Positions 1 through 7,424 of a stretch of DNA of 12,048 nucleotides are shown here, in pieces. The position numbers and the translations under genes were made by a program. The first letter of the stretch is position 1; every line of letters begins with the position of its first letter. Source of the stretch: an uncultured Carnobacterium sp. (lineage in GTDB: Bacteria > Bacillota > Bacilli > Lactobacillales > Aerococcaceae); NCBI GenBank assembly GCA_937967765.1, contig CALCML010000017.1, positions 1 to 12,048 on the forward strand, in the 5' to 3' direction. Below the pieces are notes generated by a model. It saw nothing but the letters and a program-made list of their open reading frames with translations, had not been told where the DNA came from and did not search any database.

Positions 1-769
1 CGATAGCGATGAAGACTTCAAAAAGAACGATACTCTTAAATACATCGGTATAGTCAACCGCTACGTAAATATCAAACGGCAGTTGTGTCCGTTCGCTATC
101 GGCTTCGATTAAGTAAGTTGAAGACGATAAGTTTTTCGGTTCTTTCAGCGAAATATGACCATTCTTTCCGATATTCAGTTTTCGAAGTGGCATTAGAATA
201 TCTTCAGCAGAGATAACCGCCATAATCGTTTTTTCTTTATAATGAACGACTTTAATCAAGTATTCCGTATCATTGATAAGAATGGCTTGCCATTTACGGT
301 CGTCCGTATTATTTCTGAACAAATTGATATTGTTTTTTAAATATAAGTAATCTTGATAGGGAATATAGAGATTAGAAGCACTCAGAAAATGATGCGTACC
401 TTCTGTTGCCACTAAAAACGACATATGCGTTTCATGTTGATATTCATAGTCATTAAAAGTGGTCTGTACCTTTTTGACGGTTTGCTCATAATCTGTGTAA
501 CTTTGTGGCTCATTTAGTTCATCCAGACCCTTATCGTGAGTGACCGTTGAATACAAAAAGCGTTCAACGGAACGCATTTCATCATTCAGTCCATTGGCGT
601 AAAGATCAATGGAGCTCGTTAATTGTTGAATATTTTGATTCTTAATAAAATCTCTTGTGGCATTGCTGACGAAGAGACTGATCACTGTGATGAGGATAAG
701 AAGTACTAATAAGACTTGAAAGAAAAATTTAAAAGAATGTCTTTTAGATAGAATACTATGTAGTTTCAT
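1..769 (-). CDS. Membrane sensor/regulator, N-terminal part (YesM-type sensor kinase or membrane AraC regulator), cut by window edge
   Basis: Reading the minus strand from an ATG at 769 gives an open frame of 256 codons that leaves the window without a stop. The start follows a GAGG ribosome site (complement of 778-781). Residues 1-13 are basic, residues 14-34 form one hydrophobic membrane segment (FFFQVLLVLLILITVISLFV), and residues 36-242 are a polar domain that should lie outside the membrane. A second hydrophobic segment begins near residue 243, just before the edge. This layout (short cytoplasmic N-terminus, large Cache-like sensor domain, second membrane segment) is that of YesM-family histidine kinases. 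Membrane-bound AraC-type one-component regulators share it, and the distinguishing C-terminal half lies outside the window. Its divergent position beside an LplB/LipO transporter operon strongly suggests it controls that operon in response to an extracellular glycan. The kinase-versus-AraC choice is unresolved. Confidence 0.8.
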   Translation of the reverse strand, partial: MKLHSILSKRHSFKFFFQVLLVLLILITVISLFVSNATRDFIKNQNIQQLTSSIDLYANGLNDEMRSVERFLYSTVTHDKGLDELNEPQSYTDYEQTVKKVQTTFNDYEYQHETHMSFLVATEGTHHFLSASNLYIPYQDYLYLKNNINLFRNNTDDRKWQAILINDTEYLIKVVHYKEKTIMAVISAEDILMPLRKLNIGKNGHISLKEPKNLSSSTYLIEADSERTQLPFDIYVAVDYTDVFKSIVLFEVFIAI

Positions 770-789
770 AACTTTTACCTCGCTTCTCA

Positions 790-817
790 AGTATAACACT
801 ATCATAAAAGTTGTCAA
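790..817 (-). promoter_or_regulatory. Sigma-A promoter of the divergent sensor/regulator gene
   Basis: On the minus strand a perfect -35 TTGACA (complement of 812-817) is followed after 16 bp by TATACT (complement of 790-795). The start codon lies 21 bp beyond the -10 box, so the leader is short. The -35 box overlaps the leftmost, degenerate copy of the operator-like repeat (814-830), which could allow feedback on the regulator's own gene. Confidence 0.7.
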
Positions 818-841
818 AAAACGATATGAATTAAGAAGATG

Positions 842-912
842 TCGGAAAAGTGATATAAATTTGGCAATATTGTCTGAATAGTGAATAGTTCTTATCGAAA
901 AAGTGATATAAA
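842..912 (+). repeat. Direct-repeat operator candidate (two near-identical 18-bp copies, plus a weak third)
   Basis: The sequence tcggaaaagtgatataaa (842-859) recurs as tcgaaaaagtgatataaa (895-912), with 17 of 18 positions identical and start-to-start spacing of 53 bp, about five helical turns. A weaker relative, tcaaaaaacgatatgaa, lies at 814-830. AraC-type response regulators of the YesN class bind directly repeated half sites on one face of the helix, and the downstream copy abuts the -35 position of the operon promoter, as expected for an activator. That this is the binding site of the divergent regulator's pathway is inference. Confidence 0.55.
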
Positions 913-935
913 GAAAGCGTTTTATTTTATAAAAT
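907..935 (+). promoter_or_regulatory. Candidate activator-dependent promoter of the sugar transporter operon
   Basis: TAAAAT at 930-935 is a plausible -10 box. The position 17 bp upstream (907-912) reads tataaa, which is a poor -35 box. A good -10 with a poor -35 overlapped by an operator repeat (895-912) is typical of a promoter that needs an activator. Transcription would start near 942, leaving about 25 nt before the first start codon. Confidence 0.45.
912..925 (+). promoter_or_regulatory. cre-like CcpA site
   Basis: agaaagcgttttat matches the CcpA operator pattern TGNAANCGNWNNCA in the core GAAAGCGTTTT, with mismatches at the first T and at the last two positions. It sits between the -35 and -10 positions of the predicted operon promoter, where bound CcpA would block RNA polymerase. 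Glucose repression would be expected for a sugar uptake operon. The flanking mismatches keep confidence moderate. Confidence 0.45.
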
Positions 936-966
936 AATGACAGGAATTTGAAACAGGAGGGAAATT

Positions 967-1884
967 ATGAAAGATTTAACCCAATTACAAAAAAGAAAAA
1001 TAAAAAGCAACATTCCTTTATATGTGCTACTATTTCCTTCAATTATTTTACTTATAATGTTTGCATATATCCCAATGTTAGGACTTGTGATTGCTTTTAA
1101 AGATTACTCACCGGCGAATGGAATTCTTAATAGCCCGTGGGTAGGGTTTAAATATTTCACCCAGTTCTTTAATTCAGTTCAATTCGGAACAACGATGATG
1201 AACACATTAAAGATTTCAATCTATAGCATTCTCGTTGGATTCCCATTACCAATCTTACTAGCGCTCTTATGTAATCAATTAAGAGCAGGGAAATTCAAAA
1301 AAGTCTTTCAAGTAACGACTTATTTACCACACTTTATTTCAACAATGGTTATGTGTGGGATGATTATTTTATTCTTATCACCAAATAGTGGTTTGATTGC
1401 CAATATTTTTAAATCACTTGGATGGACAATGCCAAACTTACTATCAAAACCAGATAGTTTTGCTGGCGTTTATGTTTGGAGTGATGTTTGGCAACACATT
1501 GGTTGGGACAGCATCATTTACTTAGCAGCTTTATCAGCCATCGACCCAACGTATTACGAAGCGGCTACGATGGACGGAGCTTCTCGTATGCAAAAGATTC
1601 TCAACATCGACTTACCATTACTTTTACCTACAGCAATGATTCTATTGATTTTAAGAGCCGGAAGCTTATTAAGTATCGGTTTTGAAAAAGTATTACTATT
1701 ACAAAATCCATTGAACCTAGCTGGAAGTGAGGTGATTTCGACTTACGTATATAAAGTTGGGATGCTTAACTTTCAATACAGTTACTCTACAGCAATCGGA
1801 TTATTCAATACTGTAGTCAACTTAATCATTCTATTATCTGTCAATTGGTTTTCTAAACGATATACCAAAACAGGACTATTTTAA
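967..1884 (+). CDS. Carbohydrate ABC transporter permease, LplB type
   Basis: This 305-residue inner-membrane protein is the first of two permease subunits of a CUT1-family sugar importer. The ATG follows AGGAGG (955-960) with 6-nt spacing. About six hydrophobic segments are visible, the first at residues 17-45 (LYVLLFPSIILLIMFAYIP). The permease EAA loop starts at E198 (EAATMDGASRMQKILNIDLP), the contact point for the ATPase. The N-terminal form (SNIPLYVLLFPSI, then VGFKYFTQFF) is that of LplB/YtcO permeases found with LipO binding proteins rather than of MalF or MsmF. The gene opens an operon and is followed 18 bp later by the second permease. Relatives in pneumococcus (NgtP1/NgtP2) import N-glycans, while others in bacilli serve plant or host oligosaccharides, so the substrate here is not determined by this gene. 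Confidence 0.92.
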   Translation: MKDLTQLQKRKIKSNIPLYVLLFPSIILLIMFAYIPMLGLVIAFKDYSPANGILNSPWVGFKYFTQFFNSVQFGTTMMNTLKISIYSILVGFPLPILLALLCNQLRAGKFKKVFQVTTYLPHFISTMVMCGMIILFLSPNSGLIANIFKSLGWTMPNLLSKPDSFAGVYVWSDVWQHIGWDSIIYLAALSAIDPTYYEAATMDGASRMQKILNIDLPLLLPTAMILLILRAGSLLSIGFEKVLLLQNPLNLAGSEVISTYVYKVGMLNFQYSYSTAIGLFNTVVNLIILLSVNWFSKRYTKTGLF

Positions 1885-1902
1885 AAGGAGGGTGGTCATA
1901 GC

Positions 1903-2799
1903 ATGAAATGGTTTAAAGCTTCAAGAAAATCAAAATCAGATTTGTTTTTTGACGTAGTGATCTACGGTTTTGCAATCTTGTTAATATTATTAATCGTTTA
2001 CCCATTGTGGTTTGTTGTGATTGCGTCCTTTAGTAATCCTTCTGATGTAGCTAATGGTAAAGTTTGGTTCATTCCTCACGAATGGAAATTAGATGGATAC
2101 CTTCGATTAATTGAACAACCACTGTTCTTAAGAAGTTATCTCAACACGATTTTATATACAGTAGTCGGTACATTAATCGCATTACTCATCAACATCCCTG
2201 CTGGGTACGCGTTATCTAGACGCGACTTACTTGGTAAAAAGTGGCTCAGCGTTCTCTACATCGTTCCTATGTTCGTATCAGGTGGATTGATTCCAATCTA
2301 CTTAACAGTGAAGAGTGTCGGACTTGTCGATACATTCTGGGTAATGGTTGTTCCATTTGCAGTATCTTCTTACAACATCATCGTTGCGAGAACATTCTTC
2401 AATAACAGTATCCCAGAAGGAATGTGGGAAGCAGCTCAAATTGATGGATGCGGAACAATTCGTTATTTCTTCAAAATCGTTGTTCCTTTATCAAAAGCCA
2501 TTATCGCCGTAATCGGTTTATGGACAGCGGTTGGTATTTGGAACTCTTGGTTCAACGCCTTAATTTACTTAACAAAAGAAAACTTGCAACCATTGCAATT
2601 GATCTTAAGACGGTTATTAATTAGTAACCAAATGATGCAATCTCAGGCAACAGGGGAACTTGCATCAGACCTTCGGATTAAAGCTGATATGATGAAATAT
2701 GCAGCGATTGTAATTTCAACAGCTCCGATTATGTTGCTTTATCCATTTGTCCAAAAATATTTCAATCAGGGTGTCATGATTGGCGCACTAAAAGAATAG
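1903..2799 (+). CDS. Carbohydrate ABC transporter permease, YtcP/LplC type
   Basis: This is the second permease subunit, 298 residues, pairing with the upstream LplB-like protein to form the membrane channel. The ATG follows AGGAGG (1886-1891) with 11-nt spacing. The first membrane segment is at residues 14-40 (FFDVVIYGFAILLILLIVYPL), followed by the family hallmark FSNPSDVANGKVWFIPHEW. The EAA loop begins at E176 (EAAQIDGCGTIRYFFKIVVP). The protein ends in FNQGVMIGALKE, the conserved C-terminus of YtcP/LplC permeases, so it is complete. The next gene begins 10 bp after the stop, showing one transcription unit with the binding protein. Confidence 0.92.
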   Translation: MKWFKASRKSKSDLFFDVVIYGFAILLILLIVYPLWFVVIASFSNPSDVANGKVWFIPHEWKLDGYLRLIEQPLFLRSYLNTILYTVVGTLIALLINIPAGYALSRRDLLGKKWLSVLYIVPMFVSGGLIPIYLTVKSVGLVDTFWVMVVPFAVSSYNIIVARTFFNNSIPEGMWEAAQIDGCGTIRYFFKIVVPLSKAIIAVIGLWTAVGIWNSWFNALIYLTKENLQPLQLILRRLLISNQMMQSQATGELASDLRIKADMMKYAAIVISTAPIMLLYPFVQKYFNQGVMIGALKE

Positions 2800-2809
2800 G
2801 AGAGATATT

Positions 2810-4372
2810 ATGAAAATCAACAAAATGAAATATTTGTTTTTAGCAGCCGCTACACTAACTGGACTAGCCGCTTGCTCAAACTCAACAACGAAGTCAAATG
2901 ACGAAAAGTCAGATCAAACGAACTTCAAAATCACAACCGTTCGATGGTCGGACTGGGGCGAAGAATACCATAAAGGATTTATTGATGATTCTGCAAAAGA
3001 AGCAGGCATTGAAATTAGCTGGGATACTCTTGTTGCTGCAGACTGGACAGATAAAAAATCTGTATTAGTTGCCAGCGGAGACCTACCAGATGCTTTCTTA
3101 GGATCAAACGCATTTAACGATGCTGAAATTGCGCAAAACCAATCTTTATTTATTCCTCTAGAAGATTTAATTAAAGAAAATATGCCAAACCTTACTAAGG
3201 CAATGGAACAAGAACCAAAACTAAAAGCAATGATTACATCTCCTGACGGACACATTTACAGTCTTCCTAAGAAATTACCAATGCGTCCAACAGTAGGGAA
3301 CCAATTATTCATCAATAAAAAATGGCTTGACAATCTTGGGTTGAAGGTACCTCAAACTTATGATGAATTAGTAAAAGTACTTCAAGAATTCAAAGATAAA
3401 GACGCAAACGGAAATGGAGATCCAACGGATGAAATTCCATTTGGCTCTGGTAACTTTGACCCAACATTCTCTTACATCCTTCCATTTAACAACCGTTTAG
3501 GTGCAGATAACACTTATGAAATGTCTGTAAAAGATGGCAAACCAGTATATCTTCGTACTGAAGAAAGCTACAAACAAGGGATTGCAGCAATGCATGACGC
3601 ATACAAGAAAGGCTTAATTGACCCTGAACTTTACACTGAAGATTCATCAATGAGTGCCGCAAAACGTATGGATAAATCAGTAGCTAGAGTTGGTGTTTCA
3701 AGTGGTTGGACTGCCGATGCTACATTTGGATTACATGCTAGCGAATATGTTCCTTTACCAGCATTAAAAGGTCCTGACGGAAAAGGCTATGTTACTTCTG
3801 ACCCAGACCACTACAACTATGGACGTAATGAATTATTAATCACTACAAAAGCGAAGAACCCTGCTAAATTATTACAATGGTTCGACAAATTCTATACTGA
3901 CGATGCAAGTATCCAAAACTTCTATGGTTCATTTGGAATTGCTACAGAAAAAGATGGCGACAAATATAAAGTATTACCTCCAAAAGACGGTAAATCTGCC
4001 GATGAATATGCTTGGATTCACTCTCTACGTGACTTCGGACCTAAATACGTGAGCGACGATATCAACAGCCGCGTAGAAATCGACCAAACTCAAGGTGACG
4101 GTTTGAAATTGAAGATGGACCAAGAATTAAAACAATTTGCTTTACCAGCTTACCCTAATGTAGTCTATTCTCAAGAAGAACTAAGCAAATTAGCTTCAAT
4201 TTACGTAAGTATCAATTCTTATGTAAAACAACAAGCTTCTAAATGGGTAGTTGATGGCGGAATTGAAGAAGAATGGGATTCTTACTTAGCAAACCTTAAA
4301 AATATGGGATTGGATGAATTCATCAAGATTCAACAAGACGCATATGACCGTTATCAAAAAGAAGTTAAATAA
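2810..4372 (+). CDS. LipO-type extracellular sugar-binding lipoprotein
   Basis: This 520-residue lipoprotein captures the substrate for the two upstream permeases. The signal peptide (residues 1-21) ends in a lipobox L19-A-A-C22, so Cys22 is lipidated and the protein is anchored outside the cytoplasmic membrane. The ATG has AGGAGA (2798-2803) upstream. The mature N-terminus is a Ser/Thr/Asp/Lys-rich tether to about residue 42. The body contains the family motifs SGDLPD, GHIYSLP, LFINKKWLDNLGLKVPQTYDEL and the loop D196-K-D-A-N-G-N-G-D-P-T-D-E208, an EF-hand-like calcium site common in this family. The C-terminus (EFIKIQQDAYDRYQKE) is the usual closing helix, so the protein is complete. The family includes pneumococcal NgtS, which binds N-glycans. 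The GH31 enzyme downstream points instead, or in addition, to an alpha-linked glycoside. Confidence 0.92.
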   Translation: MKINKMKYLFLAAATLTGLAACSNSTTKSNDEKSDQTNFKITTVRWSDWGEEYHKGFIDDSAKEAGIEISWDTLVAADWTDKKSVLVASGDLPDAFLGSNAFNDAEIAQNQSLFIPLEDLIKENMPNLTKAMEQEPKLKAMITSPDGHIYSLPKKLPMRPTVGNQLFINKKWLDNLGLKVPQTYDELVKVLQEFKDKDANGNGDPTDEIPFGSGNFDPTFSYILPFNNRLGADNTYEMSVKDGKPVYLRTEESYKQGIAAMHDAYKKGLIDPELYTEDSSMSAAKRMDKSVARVGVSSGWTADATFGLHASEYVPLPALKGPDGKGYVTSDPDHYNYGRNELLITTKAKNPAKLLQWFDKFYTDDASIQNFYGSFGIATEKDGDKYKVLPPKDGKSADEYAWIHSLRDFGPKYVSDDINSRVEIDQTQGDGLKLKMDQELKQFALPAYPNVVYSQEELSKLASIYVSINSYVKQQASKWVVDGGIEEEWDSYLANLKNMGLDEFIKIQQDAYDRYQKEVK

Positions 4373-4420
4373 TTAGATTTTAACAAATACCCTAACTGAA
4401 ACGTTTAAAATACAATGAGT

Positions 4421-4462
4421 AGAGGGAGCGAGATGAAGAAAAATCTTTCTCGCTTCCTTTTT
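4421..4462 (+). terminator. Intercistronic intrinsic terminator after the binding-protein gene
   Basis: GGGAGCGAGA (4424-4433) pairs with TCTCGCTTCC (4448-4457) as a 10-bp stem with one G-U pair, with extra AAGA/TCTT pairing inside the loop. It is followed by TTTTT (4458-4462). It lies between the lipoprotein gene and yesL without an obvious new promoter beyond it. Partial termination here would lower expression of the membrane protein and hydrolase relative to the binding protein. Confidence 0.75.
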
Positions 4463-4485
4463 CTCATATAGGAACGGTGATATCA

Positions 4486-5139
4486 TTGCAAAAACTATTT
4501 CGAATCGATGGGCCACTCGTTAGAGGACTAACGCTCATCACCAATTTGATTCTATTAAATACATTATTTATCATTACGAGCATTCCTCTTGTGACGATGG
4601 GGGCTTCTGTAACGTCTCTCAACACGATGTTGTATCGGATTTTAAAGGGCGATGATGGCGATGTTGTCTATCATTATTTTCGTATTTTTAAATCCAACTT
4701 TAAACAAGCCACTGTCATTTGGGCAGCTCTTGTGGTACTCTCGGTTCTATTATTTTTGAACTATAGTATTTTTTCGAATACAAACTTCTTGAATGGATAT
4801 GGATTGTTACTTCTAGCGCCATTTGGAATGCTTGTGATACTAGGTGTTGTCATTCTCTTACCCTATGTCGGATTATTTGAAAATAGTTTGAAATCCAGTG
4901 TCATCAATAGCATTTTCGTGTGTATTTTAGATCCGTTACGAGCTATTCTATTGATTCTATTTAACTGCGCAGTGGTGTACATGAGTGTGAATACGCCGGA
5001 GAGATTATTGACGGCGATTTACGTTTTCACTTTTGGTGGATTTGCAATCTGGGCATTGTTAAATGTAAAAGTAACGAGTAAAATGTTTAAAAAGGCATAT
5101 AAATTAAGCAATGGAGGTACACAAGATGAAAATTTTTAA
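4486..5139 (+). CDS. yesL: YesL-like DUF624 membrane protein
   Basis: This 217-residue integral membrane protein belongs to the YesL/DUF624 family, which is usually encoded beside LplB/YtcP/LipO transporters and glycosidases; its biochemical role is unknown. The family signature is visible at the N-terminus: IDGPLVRG, a membrane segment ending in TSIPLVTMGAS, then the LYRILKGDDGDVVYHYFRIFKSNFKQA region. Further hydrophobic segments follow, about five in all. I prefer the TTG start at 4486 because GGTGAT (4476-4481) matches the 16S 3' end at ideal spacing. A GTG at 4477 would add three residues but has AGGA only 3 nt upstream. The 3' end overlaps the glycosidase start by 14 nt, so the two are translationally coupled. 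Confidence 0.8.
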   Translation: MQKLFRIDGPLVRGLTLITNLILLNTLFIITSIPLVTMGASVTSLNTMLYRILKGDDGDVVYHYFRIFKSNFKQATVIWAALVVLSVLLFLNYSIFSNTNFLNGYGLLLLAPFGMLVILGVVILLPYVGLFENSLKSSVINSIFVCILDPLRAILLILFNCAVVYMSVNTPERLLTAIYVFTFGGFAIWALLNVKVTSKMFKKAYKLSNGGTQDENF

Positions 5140-7339
5140 AGGAGATTTTTATCGTATCAGCGTTCTAACGGATAAACTCATTCGTTTAGAATATTCAAAA
5201 ACTGGGCAGTTCGAAGATAGACAAACGCAATTAATCCAAAACAGAGACTTTGGTGAAGTAGATGTAGAAGCAACAGAAACACCAGAACTATTAGATATTA
5301 ATACGAAGTTCTTCCGTTTGCGCTATAACAAAGGTGAATTCAATAATCAAAATTTATTTATTGAATTAAAAGGGCAATTCGCTCTTTATGGCAGCCGTTG
5401 GTACTTTGGTGAACCAATCGAAACCCTAAAAGGAACGACGCGCACTCTTGACCGAGCCAACGGAGAAATAGAATTAGAAGATGGTATTATCAGTAAGAGT
5501 GGTTATGCCGTTTTAGATGATTCGAATGGATTTATTAGTGATGAAAAAGAAGGCTTTATCAAAAAAGAAAGCGAAGTGGACCTATACTTCTTCGCTTATG
5601 GACATGATTATAGAGGAGCCGTCAGAGACTTCTATCACCTAACTGGCGCAACTCCATTATTACCACGTTATGCCTTAGGAAACTGGTGGAGCCGTTATTG
5701 GGCGTATACTGCCGATGAGTATTTAAGTCTCGTTGAACGTTTCGAAGATGAGCAAGTACCGCTTGCGGTTGGCGTGTTAGATATGGACTGGCATATCACA
5801 AAAATTCCAGAGCGTTTCGGTAGTGGTTGGACAGGGTACTCTTGGAACCGTGAACTCATTCCAGAACCTGAAAAATTATTGAAGAAACTGCATGATAAGA
5901 AATTAAAACTATCATTGAATGTCCATCCAGCCGATGGTATTCGAGCATATGAGGATGCGTACCCAGCAGTAGCCAAACGTTTAGGGTTAGATGCAGCAAG
6001 CGAAGAACCTGCAATCTTTGATATTGCAGACCCACGCTTTAGAGAATCTTACTTTAAAGATGTACATTATCCATTAGAAGAACAGGGCGTTGATTTCTGG
6101 TGGATTGACTGGCAACAAGGAACGCAAGGGGTACAAGATCCATTGTGGTTATTAAACCATTATCATTTTGTCGATAATTGTAAGAGAGCAGATGGCGGAT
6201 TAATCTTGTCTCGTTATGCAGGACCTGGTAGCCATCGTTATCCAGTTGGATTTTCTGGTGACTCTATTGTGACTTGGGAATCTCTTCAATTCCAACCATA
6301 TTTCACTGCAACGGCTTCAAACATTGGATATAGCTGGTGGAGTCATGATATCGGCGGACATATGCGTGGTTATTATGATGAAGAATTGCAAATTCGCTGG
6401 TTACAATATGGTATCTTTAGTCCAATTACACGACTTCATAGTACGCAAAGTCCGTTTAATAGTAAGGAGCCATGGTTCTTTACGAAACATACTGCAGAAA
6501 TTATGAAGCACTATTTACGTCTAAGACATCAATTGCTTCCATATCTTTACACGATGAATGTGGCAACGCATGAAGAGGGAGCACCTCTTGTGAGTCCGAT
6601 GTACTACTTCTATCCAGAAAACGAAGAAAGCTACCATGTGCCAAATCAATACTTCTTCGGTAGCGAGTTGATGGTCGCTCCAATTACAGAACCAATGAAT
6701 AAGGATTACCAATCTGCAAAAGTTCAAGTGTGGTTCCCTGAAGGAAAATGGTATGATTTCTTCACTGGAAGAGAGTATGCAGGAGATGTGGTGCTTGATA
6801 TTTACCGTGATATCGAATCGATTCCTGTATTTGCTAAAGAAGGAGCAATTGTTCCGCTCGATGGTTCTGGTGTGAAAATGGGTGTGGATTTACCTGAAGT
6901 GATTGACTGGTATGTATTCCCAGGTACCCATCATTCATTCGAAATGGTGGAAGACTTAGATGGAGATCGTTGTGTCACGACATTATCTGTTGATTGGAAA
7001 TTAGGAGCGATTCAATTATCCGTTGAAGGGGAAACAGGCATCCTTCCAGAAAACAGAATCCACCGCGTTCATGTTCAAGGAAGCCAAGCAGCTGTCGTTG
7101 AATTGGAAAATAAAAACGCGACTGTTGAATTTACTGTTGGCGAAAAACAAACAGTTAATCGAAACGAAGCATTCTTCCAAGTACTCAAGAATGCGAACCT
7201 TCCTTACGCAACGAAAGACCACTTATATCGTCGATTAGTGAATGCTAAAAATGCGAACGAAATCATGAATATCTTACATCACGAAGATGAGGAATTAAGA
7301 GGACGATTACTAGAAATTTTATTTATTAGTGAAGCGTAA
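5126..7339 (+). CDS. GH31 family alpha-glycosidase (alpha-glucosidase or alpha-xylosidase)
   Basis: This 737-residue cytoplasmic hydrolase of family GH31 removes terminal alpha-linked sugars by a retaining mechanism; it lacks a signal peptide, so it acts on imported substrate. An N-terminal beta-sandwich (about 1-178) precedes the barrel, which opens with PRYALGNWWSRYW at residue 180. Asp219 in LDMDWHIT is the usual substrate-binding position. The nucleophile is Asp328 in WWIDWQQG and the acid/base is Asp379 in GFSGDSIVTWES, 51 residues later as normal. Arg363 and His407 (SHDIGG) complete the pocket. The WIDWQQG form marks the DWQQ-type subgroup rather than the YicI xylosidase form. The ATG at 5126 is chosen because GGAGG (5113-5117) is its ribosome site; an ATG at 5111 would overlap that site. 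Linkage specificity cannot be read from sequence. Confidence 0.9.
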   Translation: MKIFKGDFYRISVLTDKLIRLEYSKTGQFEDRQTQLIQNRDFGEVDVEATETPELLDINTKFFRLRYNKGEFNNQNLFIELKGQFALYGSRWYFGEPIETLKGTTRTLDRANGEIELEDGIISKSGYAVLDDSNGFISDEKEGFIKKESEVDLYFFAYGHDYRGAVRDFYHLTGATPLLPRYALGNWWSRYWAYTADEYLSLVERFEDEQVPLAVGVLDMDWHITKIPERFGSGWTGYSWNRELIPEPEKLLKKLHDKKLKLSLNVHPADGIRAYEDAYPAVAKRLGLDAASEEPAIFDIADPRFRESYFKDVHYPLEEQGVDFWWIDWQQGTQGVQDPLWLLNHYHFVDNCKRADGGLILSRYAGPGSHRYPVGFSGDSIVTWESLQFQPYFTATASNIGYSWWSHDIGGHMRGYYDEELQIRWLQYGIFSPITRLHSTQSPFNSKEPWFFTKHTAEIMKHYLRLRHQLLPYLYTMNVATHEEGAPLVSPMYYFYPENEESYHVPNQYFFGSELMVAPITEPMNKDYQSAKVQVWFPEGKWYDFFTGREYAGDVVLDIYRDIESIPVFAKEGAIVPLDGSGVKMGVDLPEVIDWYVFPGTHHSFEMVEDLDGDRCVTTLSVDWKLGAIQLSVEGETGILPENRIHRVHVQGSQAAVVELENKNATVEFTVGEKQTVNRNEAFFQVLKNANLPYATKDHLYRRLVNAKNANEIMNILHHEDEELRGRLLEILFISEA

Positions 7340-7347
7340 CGAAAAAT

Positions 7348-7380
7348 GGATACTTCCAATAGGAGGTATCCGTTATTTTT
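7348..7380 (+). terminator. Operon terminator after the GH31 gene
   Basis: GGATACTTCC (7348-7357) pairs with GGAGGTATCC (7362-7371), 10 bp with one G-U pair and a 4-nt loop, followed by gttattttt (7372-7380). It lies just past the GH31 stop and ends the rightward operon. Confidence 0.85.
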
Positions 7381-7384
7381 ATGT

Positions 7385-7419
7385 ACAAAACAAAGCACTG
7401 TAATTAACTACAGTGCTTT
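7385..7419 (-). terminator. Terminator of the leftward lipoprotein gene
   Basis: A perfect 11-bp stem, AAAGCACTGTA (7392-7402) with TACAGTGCTTT (7409-7419), lies 5 nt past the lipoprotein stop. Read leftward it is followed by GTTTTGT. The rightward T-run is short, so I assign it to the minus strand, back to back with the operon terminator. Confidence 0.8.
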
Positions 7420-7424
7420 ATCCG

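Noticed and set aside
1488-1685. 65-codon frame inside the LplB-type permease gene
   Set aside because: Out-of-frame shadow of conserved permease coding sequence with no ribosome site.
4397-4408. gaaacgttta palindrome as a second cre site
   Set aside because: One base short of the cre spacing; when aligned to the CG core it has about four mismatches.
4383-4411. Possible promoter before yesL (TAAAAT at 4406-4411)
   Set aside because: No acceptable -35 box, and it lies upstream of the terminator at 4421-4462, so it would not serve yesL well.
5111-5125. Upstream ATG start for the GH31 gene
   Set aside because: It lies immediately before and overlaps the GGAGG ribosome site that serves ATG 5126 at correct spacing.
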